Source: Larix kaempferi (taxonomy: Eukaryota > Streptophyta > Pinopsida > Pinales > Pinaceae). Taken from it: 64,000 bases of DNA. Below are positions 45,651-56,376 of this stretch, piece by piece. Every line of letters begins with the position of its first letter. Position 1 is the first letter of the stretch. The stretch covers positions 13,015,001 to 13,079,000 of the forward strand of contig BSBM01001138.1 of assembly GCA_027924585.1 (NCBI GenBank), given 5' to 3'. A program made the position numbers and the translations under genes. Under the pieces are notes generated by a model. That model was not told the DNA's origin and made no database searches. It saw only the letters and a list, made by a program, of their open reading frames with translations.

Positions 45651-46211
45651 CCTTATGTTTACAATAGCTATAACAGATCCCTTCATAGCTCTATTTTCCA
45701 CAACCCTTTTCAAGTATGTATGGGGTTCCAACCACTGGAACCAATTGATGTAGCTCTTCCCATTTCATCCACACGTGAGGAATCTTCCCATGCTCAGATT
45801 GATGCTGATAAGGCCACCAAATTTGTTGAACGAATCCAACACATCTTCTAACAAGTCCATGAAATTTTGGAAAAGGCCAACACTAAGTACAAGCAGCAAC
45901 ATGACCAGCATCGAGTTGCACACAAGTTCCAAGTGGGTGATAAGGTTTGGTTGCATTTGCAGAAAGAGAGTCTCACATTACCCCATCGCAAGCTTCGTCC
46001 ACTTCTATATGGGCCGTACACCATTACCAAGGAATTTGGTGACAATTCCTTCGTGCTAAGCAATCCTCCATTCCTTGCCTTGCACCTAGTATTCAATGTG
46101 GAGCTCCTTCACCCATATTTTCCACCATTGTTGGACACCTTGGAGGTGGCAGAGAAATTGACACTTATAGATATTAATCCTGAATACATGAAACAAGAAA
46201 CCATTGATTAG
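45651..46211 (+). pseudogene. E10 integrase C-terminal domain
   Basis: After a frameshift the frame 45867-46211 reads MEKANTKYKQQHDQHRVAHK, FQVGDKVWLHLQKE, RPLLYGPYTITKEFGDNSF and HLVFNVELLHPYFPPLLD. These are the usual gypsy integrase tail phrases (VGD.VWL, GP..I, FHV..L). It has no chromodomain that I can see and stops at TAG 46209. Confidence 0.82.
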
Positions 46212-46380
46212 ATCATGGACACACAGGTTAAGGGAACCCTCCAGCAAAATATCCAGCTATATTGGGTTGTCAAAGCGGGGTAACTACTTCACCAAGGAAA
46301 GTGGCTCACCAAGATTCAAGTTCAACGGAAGTTTCCCCACCTAATGGGGGCACTCAACACAGTGGATACCATTGCCTCCT

Positions 46381-46393
46381 AAGGGGGGAGGAC
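46381..46393 (+). other. E10 polypurine tract
   Basis: AAGGGGGGAGGAC abuts the 3' LTR start TGATCCAG. Confidence 0.92.
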
Positions 46394-47011
46394 TGATCCA
46401 GATGGATATAGGTGGAAACCCACCTATTCCACTGGCTCAAAATAGTTTTCTATTTTGGTAGTTTTCTTGTAATTTTTCTACAGTTTTTTGGGTCCCAAAC
46501 ATTCGGGACCGTTTTGAGGCCCTAAACAATGCTTTTGGAGATTATGGGGGGGAAATGGTTTCCAATTGCATGCATTGGTCCCCACTTGAAATTTGTATAT
46601 CTCGGATAGACCTCTCCAATGGGCTACTGAGTGCCCCAAACAGAGATCGTATGCAAATGTTATGACCCCGGGAAGTTGATTGTTCAATAAACCACCTTGG
46701 GGCCACAAAATTTATGACGGTTCATCTTATAGGGTTAGGTTTTTGGATATTTAGGGTTATTTGCCTCATGATTATGATAAATAGGATCTTCTGGTCTCTT
46801 CTTGTATTCATCTTGTCACGAATGAGCGTAGACTCCACATATCTTCTCAAAGATATAGCTACCACCATTCTAGCTGCTTTTATTTTATAGTTTGTTCTAT
46901 TTCATTAATTTAATAGAATCTGAGTTTATTGTATCATTGTGTTTCTTGCCATATATGTGTGAATGTGAATATATATGCTCTTTCATTTAGTTCTCACATA
47001 AATTTGTATTA
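46394..47011 (+). repeat. E10 3' LTR
   Basis: 618 bp from TGATCCAGATGGATATAG; the last bases read TATTA where the 5' LTR has GATCA. It pairs with 41128-41746. Confidence 0.92.
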
Positions 47012-48821
47012 GTCCTAGTTGAAAAAATCTCAACAACGTAAGGCTATGACAAGCTAAGCTCAAATCGATAAAACTTCTACTATAGAAAAAGAACCAAATC
47101 GAACAACAAGTGCAAAGTGTGTGAAATAAGTGATATGATCTACCAAAAAGTAGAAGAAAAATCGAAATGAGCAATCCTATGAAAGAAAAGGACCCACTAA
47201 CCTAAGAGAGATCTACATAATCAAAAAGGGAAAAACACCAAATAAATCTTCTTCAAATCGCTTCCTCTATGTGTTCATCACCTCCCCATCAAAAAAAAAT
47301 GAAGTAGGAAGTCGGTTCGGGTATTCCTATCACTGGACCGCAATAGGGGCATGAATCCTATCCTATCCTAGTGAGTGAAGATTGAAAGAATAGTTATAGA
47401 GCTAGGCCCACAGCTAAATACATATGTCCTAGATATCCCCCCACTAAAGGGGATGACCTTTGGATAATATACCTAAAAAGAAAGGCTTCTAGGCTACGTA
47501 ATTCACAGACACATCAGAATGAGTATTCCGCATCTTCAGTCTAAATAAAACGATCTGGGTGATCTGTAGTACTAGGTGGGGATTAGTGCACTACTTAGCC
47601 ATTTGGTTCTAGTATTTACTTTTTCCCTCCTATCGGAGAGGTTGACCCATAAATTGGACTTAACAATGTCCGACAATACTAGAGTATTTTGTCTCCCTAT
47701 CCCTAGATTTTGAACTTAACTACAATATTATTTTGATCCTCAAGTGAGGTTAATGTGTGTTTAAATTAGGGTTGATTTTAAGGGTCCACTTGGCGACATG
47801 AACCAAGCGATAGTTTAAATTAGGGAGTATTGGTGTTTGCACAAGATTTGTGTACAACTAAAGATGAGAAATTAAAATGCTTGAAAGAGATAACAATATT
47901 CCAATACTAAGCTAGAATTTTCTTGAAATAAAAATCATCTTAACATAATAAGGCTATGATCAATCATCGAATATTCAAAGCATGCATGAAAAGGATAGAT
48001 AACCAAAACAATCTAAAATTGTAAAGATCGGGGAGAGGCCCCAATCTATCAAATGAAACATGATATAAATAGATAAAACTGATAAATTATCTAACAAAAT
48101 CGATTTTTCATGAACAACTTACTGAAATAGAAAATATGCAGCTATATGCAAAACCAAATAGAACTGAAAAGTTGGAAAATACTCAAGTCTAGATGAATTT
48201 TTTATTCACCAAAAAACTCAACCAAGAAAGCAGAAATACTACTATAATAAGTAAAAAAGATGTAATCAAAACTAAAGGGGACTATAAACAAGCATGTCTT
48301 GAAAATAACCAAGTCTGTATGCATAGAAAAAAGAGAAAAAAAACTGCAAAATATGTTGAGGAAAATTGGTTTTAAGAGTAGGTTGCTTTTTTTTAAGGAA
48401 AATGAGTGACCTGGGTCACTCAAAATAGGTAAAAAAGAAGCGACCTAAACTAAGAAAATGAATTTTTGAACCAGGTCACATAGTTAACAGAGAACAATGT
48501 GACTTAGGTCTCACAAAACTGGCAAAAAGTTGCAATTTGACTTTTAAAATTTAGTTTTAGACTTACGTTACATTGTTCGAAGAAAATGGTGCAACTCAAA
48601 TATCTCCAAATGGATAGATAGGTGTGACCTCACATAGTAACCTCATAAAACAACACAAACACTCTCAACTTGGGAAAACTAAGGGACTTCCAGGCCGAGA
48701 AGTCAACTAGTAGCAGTAGACAACAGTAACTAGATAGAGAAATGATCAAACAAAAAATAAAAGAGGGATCAAACATAGGCCAGAAAGGTTAGACACACGG
48801 AACTGGAGAATGATACAAATA
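47012..48821 (-). other. E9 5' untranslated region
   Basis: 1.8 kb between the E9 primer-binding site and E10. Only short frames (48193-48375 plus, 48202-48423 minus) are present and none is recognised. A long leader before gag is common in large plant elements. Confidence 0.4.
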
Positions 48822-48838
48822 GTCCCCAGTGGAGTTTC
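48822..48838 (-). other. E9 primer-binding site, not initiator Met
   Basis: The minus strand reads GAAACTCCACTGGGGAC seven bases after the LTR end. From memory, a group of plant LTR elements has TGGCGACTCCACTGGGGAC here. The first bases are degenerate. The tRNA partner is not determined. Confidence 0.55.
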
Positions 48839-48845
48839 TAAAAAA

Positions 48846-49739
48846 TGTGGCTAGTGTTTTCACACTCCCCATGCAAAAGAACCTACTAAGGGTTGTGAAA
48901 ACCTTAGTAGAGTTTCAAGGAAAAAACATAAATAAACAAAATACAAAGACCAAAACTAATCTCATAAGCAGTAAACTAAACAATATCAAAGAAAATTTAA
49001 ACTAACATTATAAACACATTATTTCAAGAGAAACATTCATATGATAATGGAATTTTTAAAGAATCAAATAATTTTGTATTGAATTTCAAGTAGAATCACC
49101 TCATAGTAGCATAAGAAGGGACACCTACAACTATTTGAGAAAAGATCTGTTTCGTCTCCTAGCATTCCACAATCCTCTGAACACACGTAACGATACTTAT
49201 ATCTAGCAAGGGGAGACGAGAACAAAATAGGTTGGCTCCAATCTCAGGGAAATTTGTGCAGAGTGATGGCTTGAGTGATGAATGGTGATATATGTTGATT
49301 GGGGGACCTTGAGGCTTCATTTATAGGATTGGTGAATGGGTTTGGGGATAAGGATCAGAGCAAATTTTTATGTCCTGAATCCTCTCCATGATTTGTGTCG
49401 AGTCAGAGTCTGCATCCAGGTTTCTTATTGTTGTAAGGTAAAAGTAGGAAACAACCAAAATTTATGCCAGTGGCGAGGTCATCGCTCTTTTTTTGAGTTT
49501 TTGTGCAACTTGGGTCACCTTTTTCGAAGGGTTTGGTGCGGCCTAGGTCACCCATTTCCTAGAAATATGAGCGACCTAATTGTATAATGACCCCTTTCGG
49601 TGTTTGAATTGGATTTTTGGTTTTTGCAATGTCTTTTCAAGGTCCAATGGGTGGAATGAAGTGGAAATGAGATGGAATGATAATGTATACGGATGACTGG
49701 TCTGATGATATAGTAGAGGATAAATTTTAGGTGTCAACA
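48846..49739 (-). repeat. E9 5' LTR (minus orientation)
   Basis: 894 bp; minus strand TGTTGACACCTAAAATTT to CACTAGCCACA. It pairs with 32115-33027. Plus-strand frames in it (49336-49587) are incidental. Confidence 0.85.
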
Positions 49740-50430
49740 TATTATTGTATGGAAGCGCATAGATAAGAAGGAATATGCATTGATTGTTGTTATAGTAAGT
49801 GAAAAGGTGAGTCAACATATCTTATCCACTAAGAATTCCTGTGATTCTTTGAAGAAGTTGAAAGATTTGTATGACCACATTCCAAATTGGAGTTGATTTA
49901 GTTGTCGTTAAATCTCTTCAACCTAGATTTAAAAGACAATGATCTCATGCCTGTGGCATTTGATATCAAAGCCATAATGCATGAAATTAATGCCAATGGT
50001 GTGAAGGTAAACCTTCCTCTCATTTCCTTTATTAAGGTCCTCTACCCCACATACTCACACTATCTTGAATCACTTCAAGCTAGTGGACAACCGAAAGACC
50101 TCAAATTTAACATTATAGTGGAGAATCTTGTAGAATGAGAGAAATCCTTTGGAAAGAAGACAATTTATCTCATTGGAGATATTGTGTTCCTTTCTTAGAA
50201 AGAGAATAATCAAACACGTGATTCTTCTATAGATGGTAGTAAAAGGGGACATGGAATAAATTAACTTCAAAGACAGCGAGGGTAGACACAACCATGCTGG
50301 GAGATCTAATCTTCAGTATGTCTGATATGGAAAGAAAGGACATGAGGCAAATACATGCATAATTCCTTGGGAGACAATCACATAGAAGAAAGAATAGAAA
50401 TAAGACAAATGTACAGCTCATGATTCTAGT
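49740..50430 (+). pseudogene. E8 gag, C-terminal part
   Basis: WKRIDKKEYALIVVIVSEKV resumes copia gag, then LFNLDLKDNDLMPVAFDIK and LPLISFIKVLYPTYSHYLES (frame 49902-50138). The zinc knuckle near 50316 reads YGKKGHEANTC with its first Cys pair damaged. Stops occur roughly every 50 codons. Confidence 0.75.
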
Positions 50431-51558
50431 GAAGCTCTTGAATCTGCTCATTTCATTGTTACACATTGTAATGTTAGTATAAATGAAGTTATGTTTAATA
50501 CTTCATTTGCATTTTGGAGAGACACTTGGCTTCTTGACGTTGGTGCAACTACCACATGACATTTATAAAATACATATGTGAAGAATTGAGTGAAAATGTA
50601 GATGGTGTAGTATATTTTGCAAATAAATCTAACCTCAAAACCAATGGAATTGGCACCATTAGGCTCAAATTGCATGGATTCCCTGAATTTATATTGAATA
50701 ATGTTCTCTCTTCCATAGTTGCAAAGAAACTTGTTGTCTCTTATGCACATTTGGAAACAAGGCGATTCCCAATGGGAAATTTGAGAAAATGATATCCTTT
50801 GAAAACCAAGTCATCATGACTCGATGGGAAGACGAGATATTTTTGAATCTGAAAGGGACATCTGCAAGAGATTAGAATGTTGCATACCACTCTCACCATG
50901 AATAAGGTGCATTGCCATCCAATATTTTGTGGCATTGTAGATATGGACATATCGATTATGATAGTCTCCAGTTGTTGAAGAAGAATGGTGTCCCTGGTTT
51001 TCCCACCAATCCAAAGAAGGTAAAATTGTGTGATGCTTATATAATCAAAAAACATAGTAAGAAACCTTTCCATGATTCACATTCCATGGCATGTAGAAAA
51101 TTATAATTGATACACTTTGACTTGTGTGCCCCCATGCATTTTTCTTCTGCAAATGGTAATAAATATATCATGAATTTTAGTGATGATTATAGTAGGATGT
51201 GTTCGTTTTATTTCTTGAAGAAAAATATAAATCATTTGAAACATTTAAAAAATTGCATTTGTGGATTGAAAATGAAGCCCAGTCTCATATTGGCACTCTT
51301 CGTTATGACCATGGAAAATAATATACCTCTAATGAATTTGAAAACTATCTTCATCAACATGGGATTATGCACCAAACTCTTATTCAATATAATCCTCAAT
51401 AGAATGGTCTAGCAAAAAGAGTTAATGAGACACTCTTGAATATGGTACATGTGAAATTGATGTTTTGGGGTGATATAATTCTCTATGTACTCTATTTGAG
51501 AAATAGAAGTCCATATCATGCTCTTGCAAACAAGAATCCATATTAAATGTGGTATGGT
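50431..51558 (+). pseudogene. E8 protease and integrase, N-terminal part
   Basis: The protease active site is WLLDVGATTT near 50525 (D-V-G for D-S-G). The zinc domain reads LWHCRYGHIDYDSLQLL and CDAYIIKKHSKKPF, with Tyr for the second Cys. The core has DLCAPMHFSSANGNK and DDYSRM. After a frameshift it continues EFENYLHQHGI and GLAKRVNETLLN, with Lys at the usual catalytic Glu. The sequence stops at MWYG, where E11 is inserted, and resumes at 56382. Confidence 0.82.
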
Positions 51559-52302
51559 TGTGATATTTTAGGATTAGGATCACTCAGCAGTAGCAGACCT
51601 TACTAGATTTCACTCATGTAATGCAGAAAGAAGAAGAAGAAATGTTGAATCAATAATCACTCATTACACAGAAAATGCAGAAAAATTGTTGTATCATACA
51701 TCAGTTGTAAGCCGGTACTCTGTATTGTGAATAATAACTGAATACAATCAAAATAATTCGAATACCTCTAAGGTCATTCGAATCATCCTCAATGGTTGGC
51801 TTGGATAGCATTGGATCCATCACCCAAACAAGTGGCAGTGGTCACAGAAGTCAAATAGTCAGTCAAATGAGTCTAACTGAGTGCATGGGAACTGATGTAG
51901 GGAAGGAGACTCCAATGTGGGTGCCTGAGGAGCTGTCAGTAGTCAGTAAAGCTCAAACTAGTCTTAGTAGGTGCCTATCTAAGTGCTTCAGTCAGTTAAC
52001 TGATCAATCATCCCCTGAATCAAGGAATTGAGTCATCAACCAACTAACTAACTGAAGTAACTACTAAATAGGTGGAATAAGGCACACATGTGCTCCAGTG
52101 ATGAAAAAAAGGGTGCATTTGTGGCTAGGAGGGATAGAATTGAGCAGAAACAAGCTCCTGGGAGATGCAAAATAAGGACTAGGTGTTGGGAGACCACCAA
52201 ACTGATGATTGGATGCATGCAAATGCATGCAAATGACTGGATGCATGCAGAATTTCATGCAGGAATGAAAAATACAAAAATGATGGTGAGAATATTCCAA
52301 CA
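51559..52302 (-). repeat. E11 3' LTR (minus orientation)
   Basis: 744 bp; minus strand TGTTGGAATATTCTCACC to CCTAAAATATCACA. It pairs with 55622-56376. Four CATGCA (RY) motifs are packed at 52213-52262. Confidence 0.93.
52213..52262. promoter_or_regulatory. RY-motif cluster in E11 3' LTR
   Basis: Four copies of CATGCA within 50 bp, two as the palindrome TGCATGCA. CATGCA is the RY element bound by plant B3-domain factors of the ABI3/FUS3/LEC2 and VAL groups. The cluster lies in the first 100 bp of the LTR, that is, in U3. Function is inferred. Confidence 0.55.
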
Positions 52303-52316
52303 TCCCTTCGCAAGCT
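52303..52316 (-). other. E11 polypurine tract
   Basis: GCTTGCGAAGGGA on the minus strand ends one base before the LTR. It is a short tract, placed by position. Confidence 0.6.
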
Positions 52317-52464
52317 ATACTATGAGGTAGTAACTGAAAACTGAAAAGTAGGGCCCTGGTGACTGAGACCAAAGGTCACCCCGTACAACAATATAAATAA
52401 TAAAAGAGGAAAGAGGGAAAACCCAGTGGGAAGAAATCCCTCCCTCAAAATAGACCGAAGGATG

Positions 52465-53109
52465 CTAATGTAGCATATCATCACTCACCCCACGAAGAGA
52501 TCTAAGGTAAGTGAACCTCTTCACCATGAAGGTCTTAGTGAAGATGTCTGCAATCCGCTCGTTCGTCGAAAGGTAGAGCAGTGAGATGATCTGGTCATGC
52601 ACTAATCCTATGATGTAATGCATGTGTATCTCAATGTGTTTGGTTCTCTATCTTAGAATCAGATCTGTGGAAATCCTGATAGCACTTTGATTGACACAAT
52701 AGATGATTGGCGGAGTACTGAATCGAATCCCAAACTATGACAAGATGCCCCGCAACCAGATGCACTAGGTGGCTGCATTGACTGCACCTCTATACTCCGC
52801 CTCTGCTAAAGAAAGAGCTAAAGCAGTCTGCTTTTTTCTCAACCAACAGATAGGTCTAGATCCAATCATGAAAACAAAACCAGATGTTGACTTTCGATCT
52901 GAGCTGTCTCCAGCCAAATCTGAGTCAGTGTAGCCAACAAGGTTCATGGGAGACCCAACTGCATAGTGAATACCATAGGTCTTTGTCCCTTGCAAGTAAT
53001 GCAAGATCCTCTTTGTTGCCTTCCAGTGAAGCTCATGAGGCTCTTGCATGTATCTGGAAACAACACTTACTGCATATGAAAGATCAGGTCAAGTGTGTGT
53101 AAGAAACAA
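52465..53109 (-). pseudogene. E11 RNase H
   Basis: The minus-strand frame 53049-52765 reads HWKATKRILHYLQGTKTYGI, GYTDSDLAGDSSDRKSTSGF, WLRKKQTALALSLAEAEYRG, the copia RNase H with its Asp and Glu residues intact. After a stop it continues ILCVNQSAI-like sequence and RTKHIEIHMHYI to the end motif RIADIFTKTF. Pol ends at TAG (52467-52465). Two or three stops interrupt it. Confidence 0.9.
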
Positions 53110-54063
53110 TAGACTCCCAATCAACTGTTGATATAGTGTACTATCCACCAGAGGTGTGGAAGAACCATCCTCAACGCTGATCCTTGAAAGAAAAGGAAAT
53201 GCTGTTGGTTTTCATTCGCTCATGTGGAACTTGTCAAGCATATCTGAAATATACTTGGATTGTGCAACCTTGATTCCTAAATCACTCTGAGTGACTTCAA
53301 GACCAAGAAACTATCTCAATAATCCAAGATGTGACATGGAGAAGGAGTTATGGAAATCTGATTTTATAGATCTGATGCATGAAGTGTTTCTCCCAGTAAT
53401 CAATAGATCATCAACATATAGAACAATCAGAAGTAGAGAGTCACCTTCATGTCACATGTAGACATTCAAATCAGATTTGCATCTCAAGAAGTTTTGTGAT
53501 AGAAGGAAGGAGTCCATTTTAGCATACCAATCTTGGGGAGCTTGCTTAAGTCCATACAAGGACTTCCTCAATACGCAAACAAGTGAAGAGTCTTCAACAT
53601 ACCCCTTAGGTTTTTTCATGTGGATATCCTCCTCTATATCTCCATGAAGGAAGGCACTCTTGACATCCATGTGATGCACTTCCCAGTGCTTGGATGTAGA
53701 AAGAGAAAGAACAAGACGGATGGAATCCATCTTAGCAACAGGAGCGAATGTCTATGAGTAGTCAATCCCATGGACTTGGGAGTAACCCTTTGCAACCAGT
53801 CCAGCCTTGTATTTGCTAGTGACTCCATCAGAGTCCATCTTGGTTCTATAGACCCACTTGCATTGAACAAGCTTCCTCCCATGGGGGAGAGGAACAAGAT
53901 CCCAAGTTTCATTTCTTTGAAGAGACTTAAACTCTTCATCCATAGCTACTATCCATCTTGGATCTTGATAGGCTTCAAAGAATGTCTTTGGATCTGATCC
54001 AATCATAAGAAAGCATCTCTCAGCTAGAAATGGATCTATGTGAGAGAGTAGATCAAATCTGGT
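53110..54063 (-). pseudogene. E11 reverse transcriptase
   Basis: On the minus strand DPKTFFEAYQDPRWIVAMDE begins the domain. Then follow FKSLQRNETWDLVPLPHGRK, WVYRTKMDSDGVTSKYKAGL, VAKGYSQVHGIDYS, MDVKSAFLHGDIEEDIHM, SLYGLKQAPQDWYAKMDSF and the catalytic box VLYVDDLLITG near 53420. RT copies the element RNA to DNA. YVDD is intact. Stops occur after DYS, after LNVYM and in three or four later places. It is the best-preserved copia RT in the window. Confidence 0.92.
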
Positions 54064-54065
54064 TT

Positions 54066-54539
54066 TTACTTATGATTTGCAACACCTTTTGCAATGGTAG
54101 AACCTGATACCATGTCTTGTATTTCGACCTCATTTGGAGAGAATATCACCCTCTTGGGCTCTCTAGTATGGGTCATCTGATATACTGAAAGTAGATTCGC
54201 AGTGAGAGTGGGGACATAGAGTACATCCGAGAAGTATCCATGATCTAGTTTGATTCTTCCAATCCCCTCAGAGGAGACCTCGAAATCATTCCCCAACATA
54301 ATGGATGGTCCAACAGTAGCTTCGAATCCAGTGAAGAGATTCTTGGAGGAAGACATATGCCTAGATGCTCTAGAATCTATGATGAAGGAGGATTGAGTTG
54401 ATGCAACTACTATGAGGGCATGGCATCTCTCTTTGTTCTCAGATCCAGATGGTTCACTCTCTTTCTTTCTAGCACATGCAGGTACTGGAAGATTATTTTT
54501 TTCAAGAAGTGAAGCCATGAGATCTATGGTATTCTTCAT
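54066..54539 (-). pseudogene. E11 protease
   Basis: This 157-codon minus-strand frame contains FIIDSRASRHMSSSKNLF, with D-S-R for D-S-G, so the catalytic Gly is lost. It continues DFEVSSEGIGRIKLDHGYFS, VLYVPTLTANLLSVYQMTHT and SGSTIAKGVANHK at a TAA. In other copias the next residues are the integrase zinc domain LWHxRxGH; here they are the pre-RT stretch DPFLAERCFLMIGSDPKTF. Confidence 0.88.
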
Positions 54540-55333
54540 ACATGAGATCTCAGGGTGATATCCTCAATTACAATATGTGCACTTGGATTTTCCCTTCTGA
54601 GTGTGCTTGTCCTTCTTAGGATTTGAGGCTCCATCTGACTGTATGGGAGCCTCCTTCTGCTTTGTATCATTCAAATTTCTATCATAATTTTTTTCTTTCC
54701 CTTTTCCATTCTCTCTTCTCATCTCAGTGGCTGCAAGACCTGAATCCAACTTCGTTTTTATCACTCCCATGTGTACTAGCTTCTCCTCCTCAAGTGTGAG
54801 AGATTGGATGAAGTCTTCAAGCGAAGGGAATTTCCATTTTGGAATGGACAATATTGTTGACTGGGAGGTCGAAAAAAACACTAGACAATCAGGGCTAAGC
54901 TTCGACAGGATGGAAAGGATGAGTTGTTTTTCTTCCTTCTCAATCCCATACCTCTTCAATTATGAAATCAAGTTCTTGAATTTGTTGAGAAACTCAGTGA
55001 TAGTTTTGAAACTTCTTGGGCTCATGGAGATGAGCTCATTTTCTATTTTATGCCCCTTCAAATCATCTTTCTAGCCAAGGAGGGTTCGATCTTGTCCCAA
55101 ACCTCCTTTGGAGTCTTCAAATCGATAACATGAAATTGCAAATCTTCACAAATGTTGAGTAGCAACAGTCCTACTGCTTCATCAATCTTGTCTAAGTACT
55201 TGGATTTCTCTACTGCACCAGTGGGCTCAACTGCAGAGCCATTCACCACTCTGGAAAGGCTCTTCGACTTCAAGAAGATGTCCATTTTTTCCTTCCATTC
55301 GAATTAGTTGAATGAATTCAACTTGAGATCCAT
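54540..55333 (-). pseudogene. E11 gag
   Basis: The minus-strand frame starts at ATG 55333 (MDLKLNSFN, stop, FEWKEKMDIFLKSK). It continues YLDKIDEAVGLLLLNICEDL, TPKEVWDKIEPSL, LILSILSKLSPDCLVFFSTS, EEEKLVHMGVIKTKLDSGL, and the knuckle CTYCN, stop, GYHPEISC. The layout matches E6 gag. Four stops are present. Confidence 0.88.
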
Positions 55334-55604
55334 GATACTGAATAATTCGAAGCTGAGAGAGGGAGATTCCTACAAAACAAATGAGAATTATGAAAAGAAG
55401 ATCTGTTGCAATTTGAATTGAACACTTCCTTAGGACACTGAGCACATGCAACTAAGTCCTTCACACCTGGATAGACCTCACTGGATTTCTATAGTGAATT
55501 CAAGGAAATAGCACCAGGATTTGTTGTGGAAACTCAAAGGCTTCTGGTGCTCAATGAAAGACAGTTGCTCAAGGAATTGCTGCTGCTGCAATTCGAATAG
55601 CTGT

Positions 55605-55620
55605 TGTCAGCTCTGATACA
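55605..55620 (-). other. E11 primer-binding site
   Basis: TGTATCAGAGCTGACA on the minus strand, one base from the LTR; TGTATCAGAGC differs by one base from the initiator tRNA-Met site. Confidence 0.85.
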
Positions 55621-55621
55621 A

Positions 55622-56376
55622 TGTGATATTTTAGGATTAGGATCACTTAGCAGTAGCATACCTTACTAGAATTCACTCATATAATGCAGAAAGAAGAAGA
55701 ATAAATGTTGAATCAATAATCACTCATTACACAGAAAATGGAGAAAAACTGTTGTATCATACATCGACTGTAAGATGGCACTCTGTAATGTGAATAATAA
55801 CTGAATACAATAAAAAGAATTCAAATACCTCTAAGGTCATTCAAATCATCCTCAATGGTTGGCTTGGATAGCATTGGAGACATCACCCAAACTAGTGGCA
55901 GTGGTCACAGAAGTCAAATAGTCAGTCAAATGAGTCTAACTGAGTCTAACTGAGTGCATGGACACTAATGTAGGGAAGGAGACTCCAATGTGGGTGCATG
56001 AGGAGCTGTCAGTAGTCAGTAGAGCTCAAAATAGTCTTAGTAGGTTTCCCATGTAATTGCTTCAGTCAGTTAACTGATCAATCATCCACTGAATCAAGGA
56101 ACTGAGTCATCAACCAACTAAATAACTGAAGTAACTCTTAAATAGGTGGAATAAGGTGCACATGTGCTCCAGTGATGAAAACGAGGGCACATCTGTGGCT
56201 AGGAGGGCTAGAACTGAGCAGAAACATGCTTCTAGGGGCTGCAAAATAAGGACTGGGTGCTGGGAGACCACCAAACTAATGACTGGATGCATGCAATTGC
56301 ATGCAGATGACTGGATGCATGCAGAATTGCATGCAGGCAGGCAAAATACAAAAATGGTGGTGAGAATATTCCAAGA
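55622..56376 (-). repeat. E11 5' LTR (minus orientation)
   Basis: 755 bp, partner of 51559-52302. The outer end reads TCTTGG on the minus strand where the other copy has TGTTGG. It has its own RY cluster at 56287-56336, conserved in position. Confidence 0.93.

Larger units (their letters stand above)
41123..47016 (+). mobile_element. E10: full-length degenerate Ty3/gypsy inside E9
   Basis: LTRs at 41128-41746 and 46394-47011, initiator tRNA-Met primer site, gag, protease, RT, RNase H, integrase and polypurine tract are all in the canonical order on the plus strand. TTCCT (41123-41127) and GTCCT (47012-47016) form a target duplication with one change. The LTRs differ by nearly a tenth by eye in the first 130 bases. 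Every domain has stops and the protease and integrase active sites are mutated, so it is an old dead copy. It sits in the 5' part of E9. Confidence 0.92.
32115..49739 (-). mobile_element. E9: large minus-strand LTR element with gag and protease only
   Basis: LTRs of about 0.9 kb lie at 32115-33027 and 48846-49739 and run on the minus strand. Primer-binding site and polypurine tract are placed accordingly. The inside is 15.8 kb, of which 5.9 kb is E10, leaving about 9.9 kb. Gag, a zinc knuckle and protease are readable at 40660-38790; further zinc knuckles occur at 37975-37780. I found no RT, RNase H or integrase. E9 interrupts E8 gag. No clean 5-bp duplication was found; TATGG at 32115-32119 and 49748-49752 is a candidate but does not abut both LTRs exactly. 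Confidence 0.75.
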
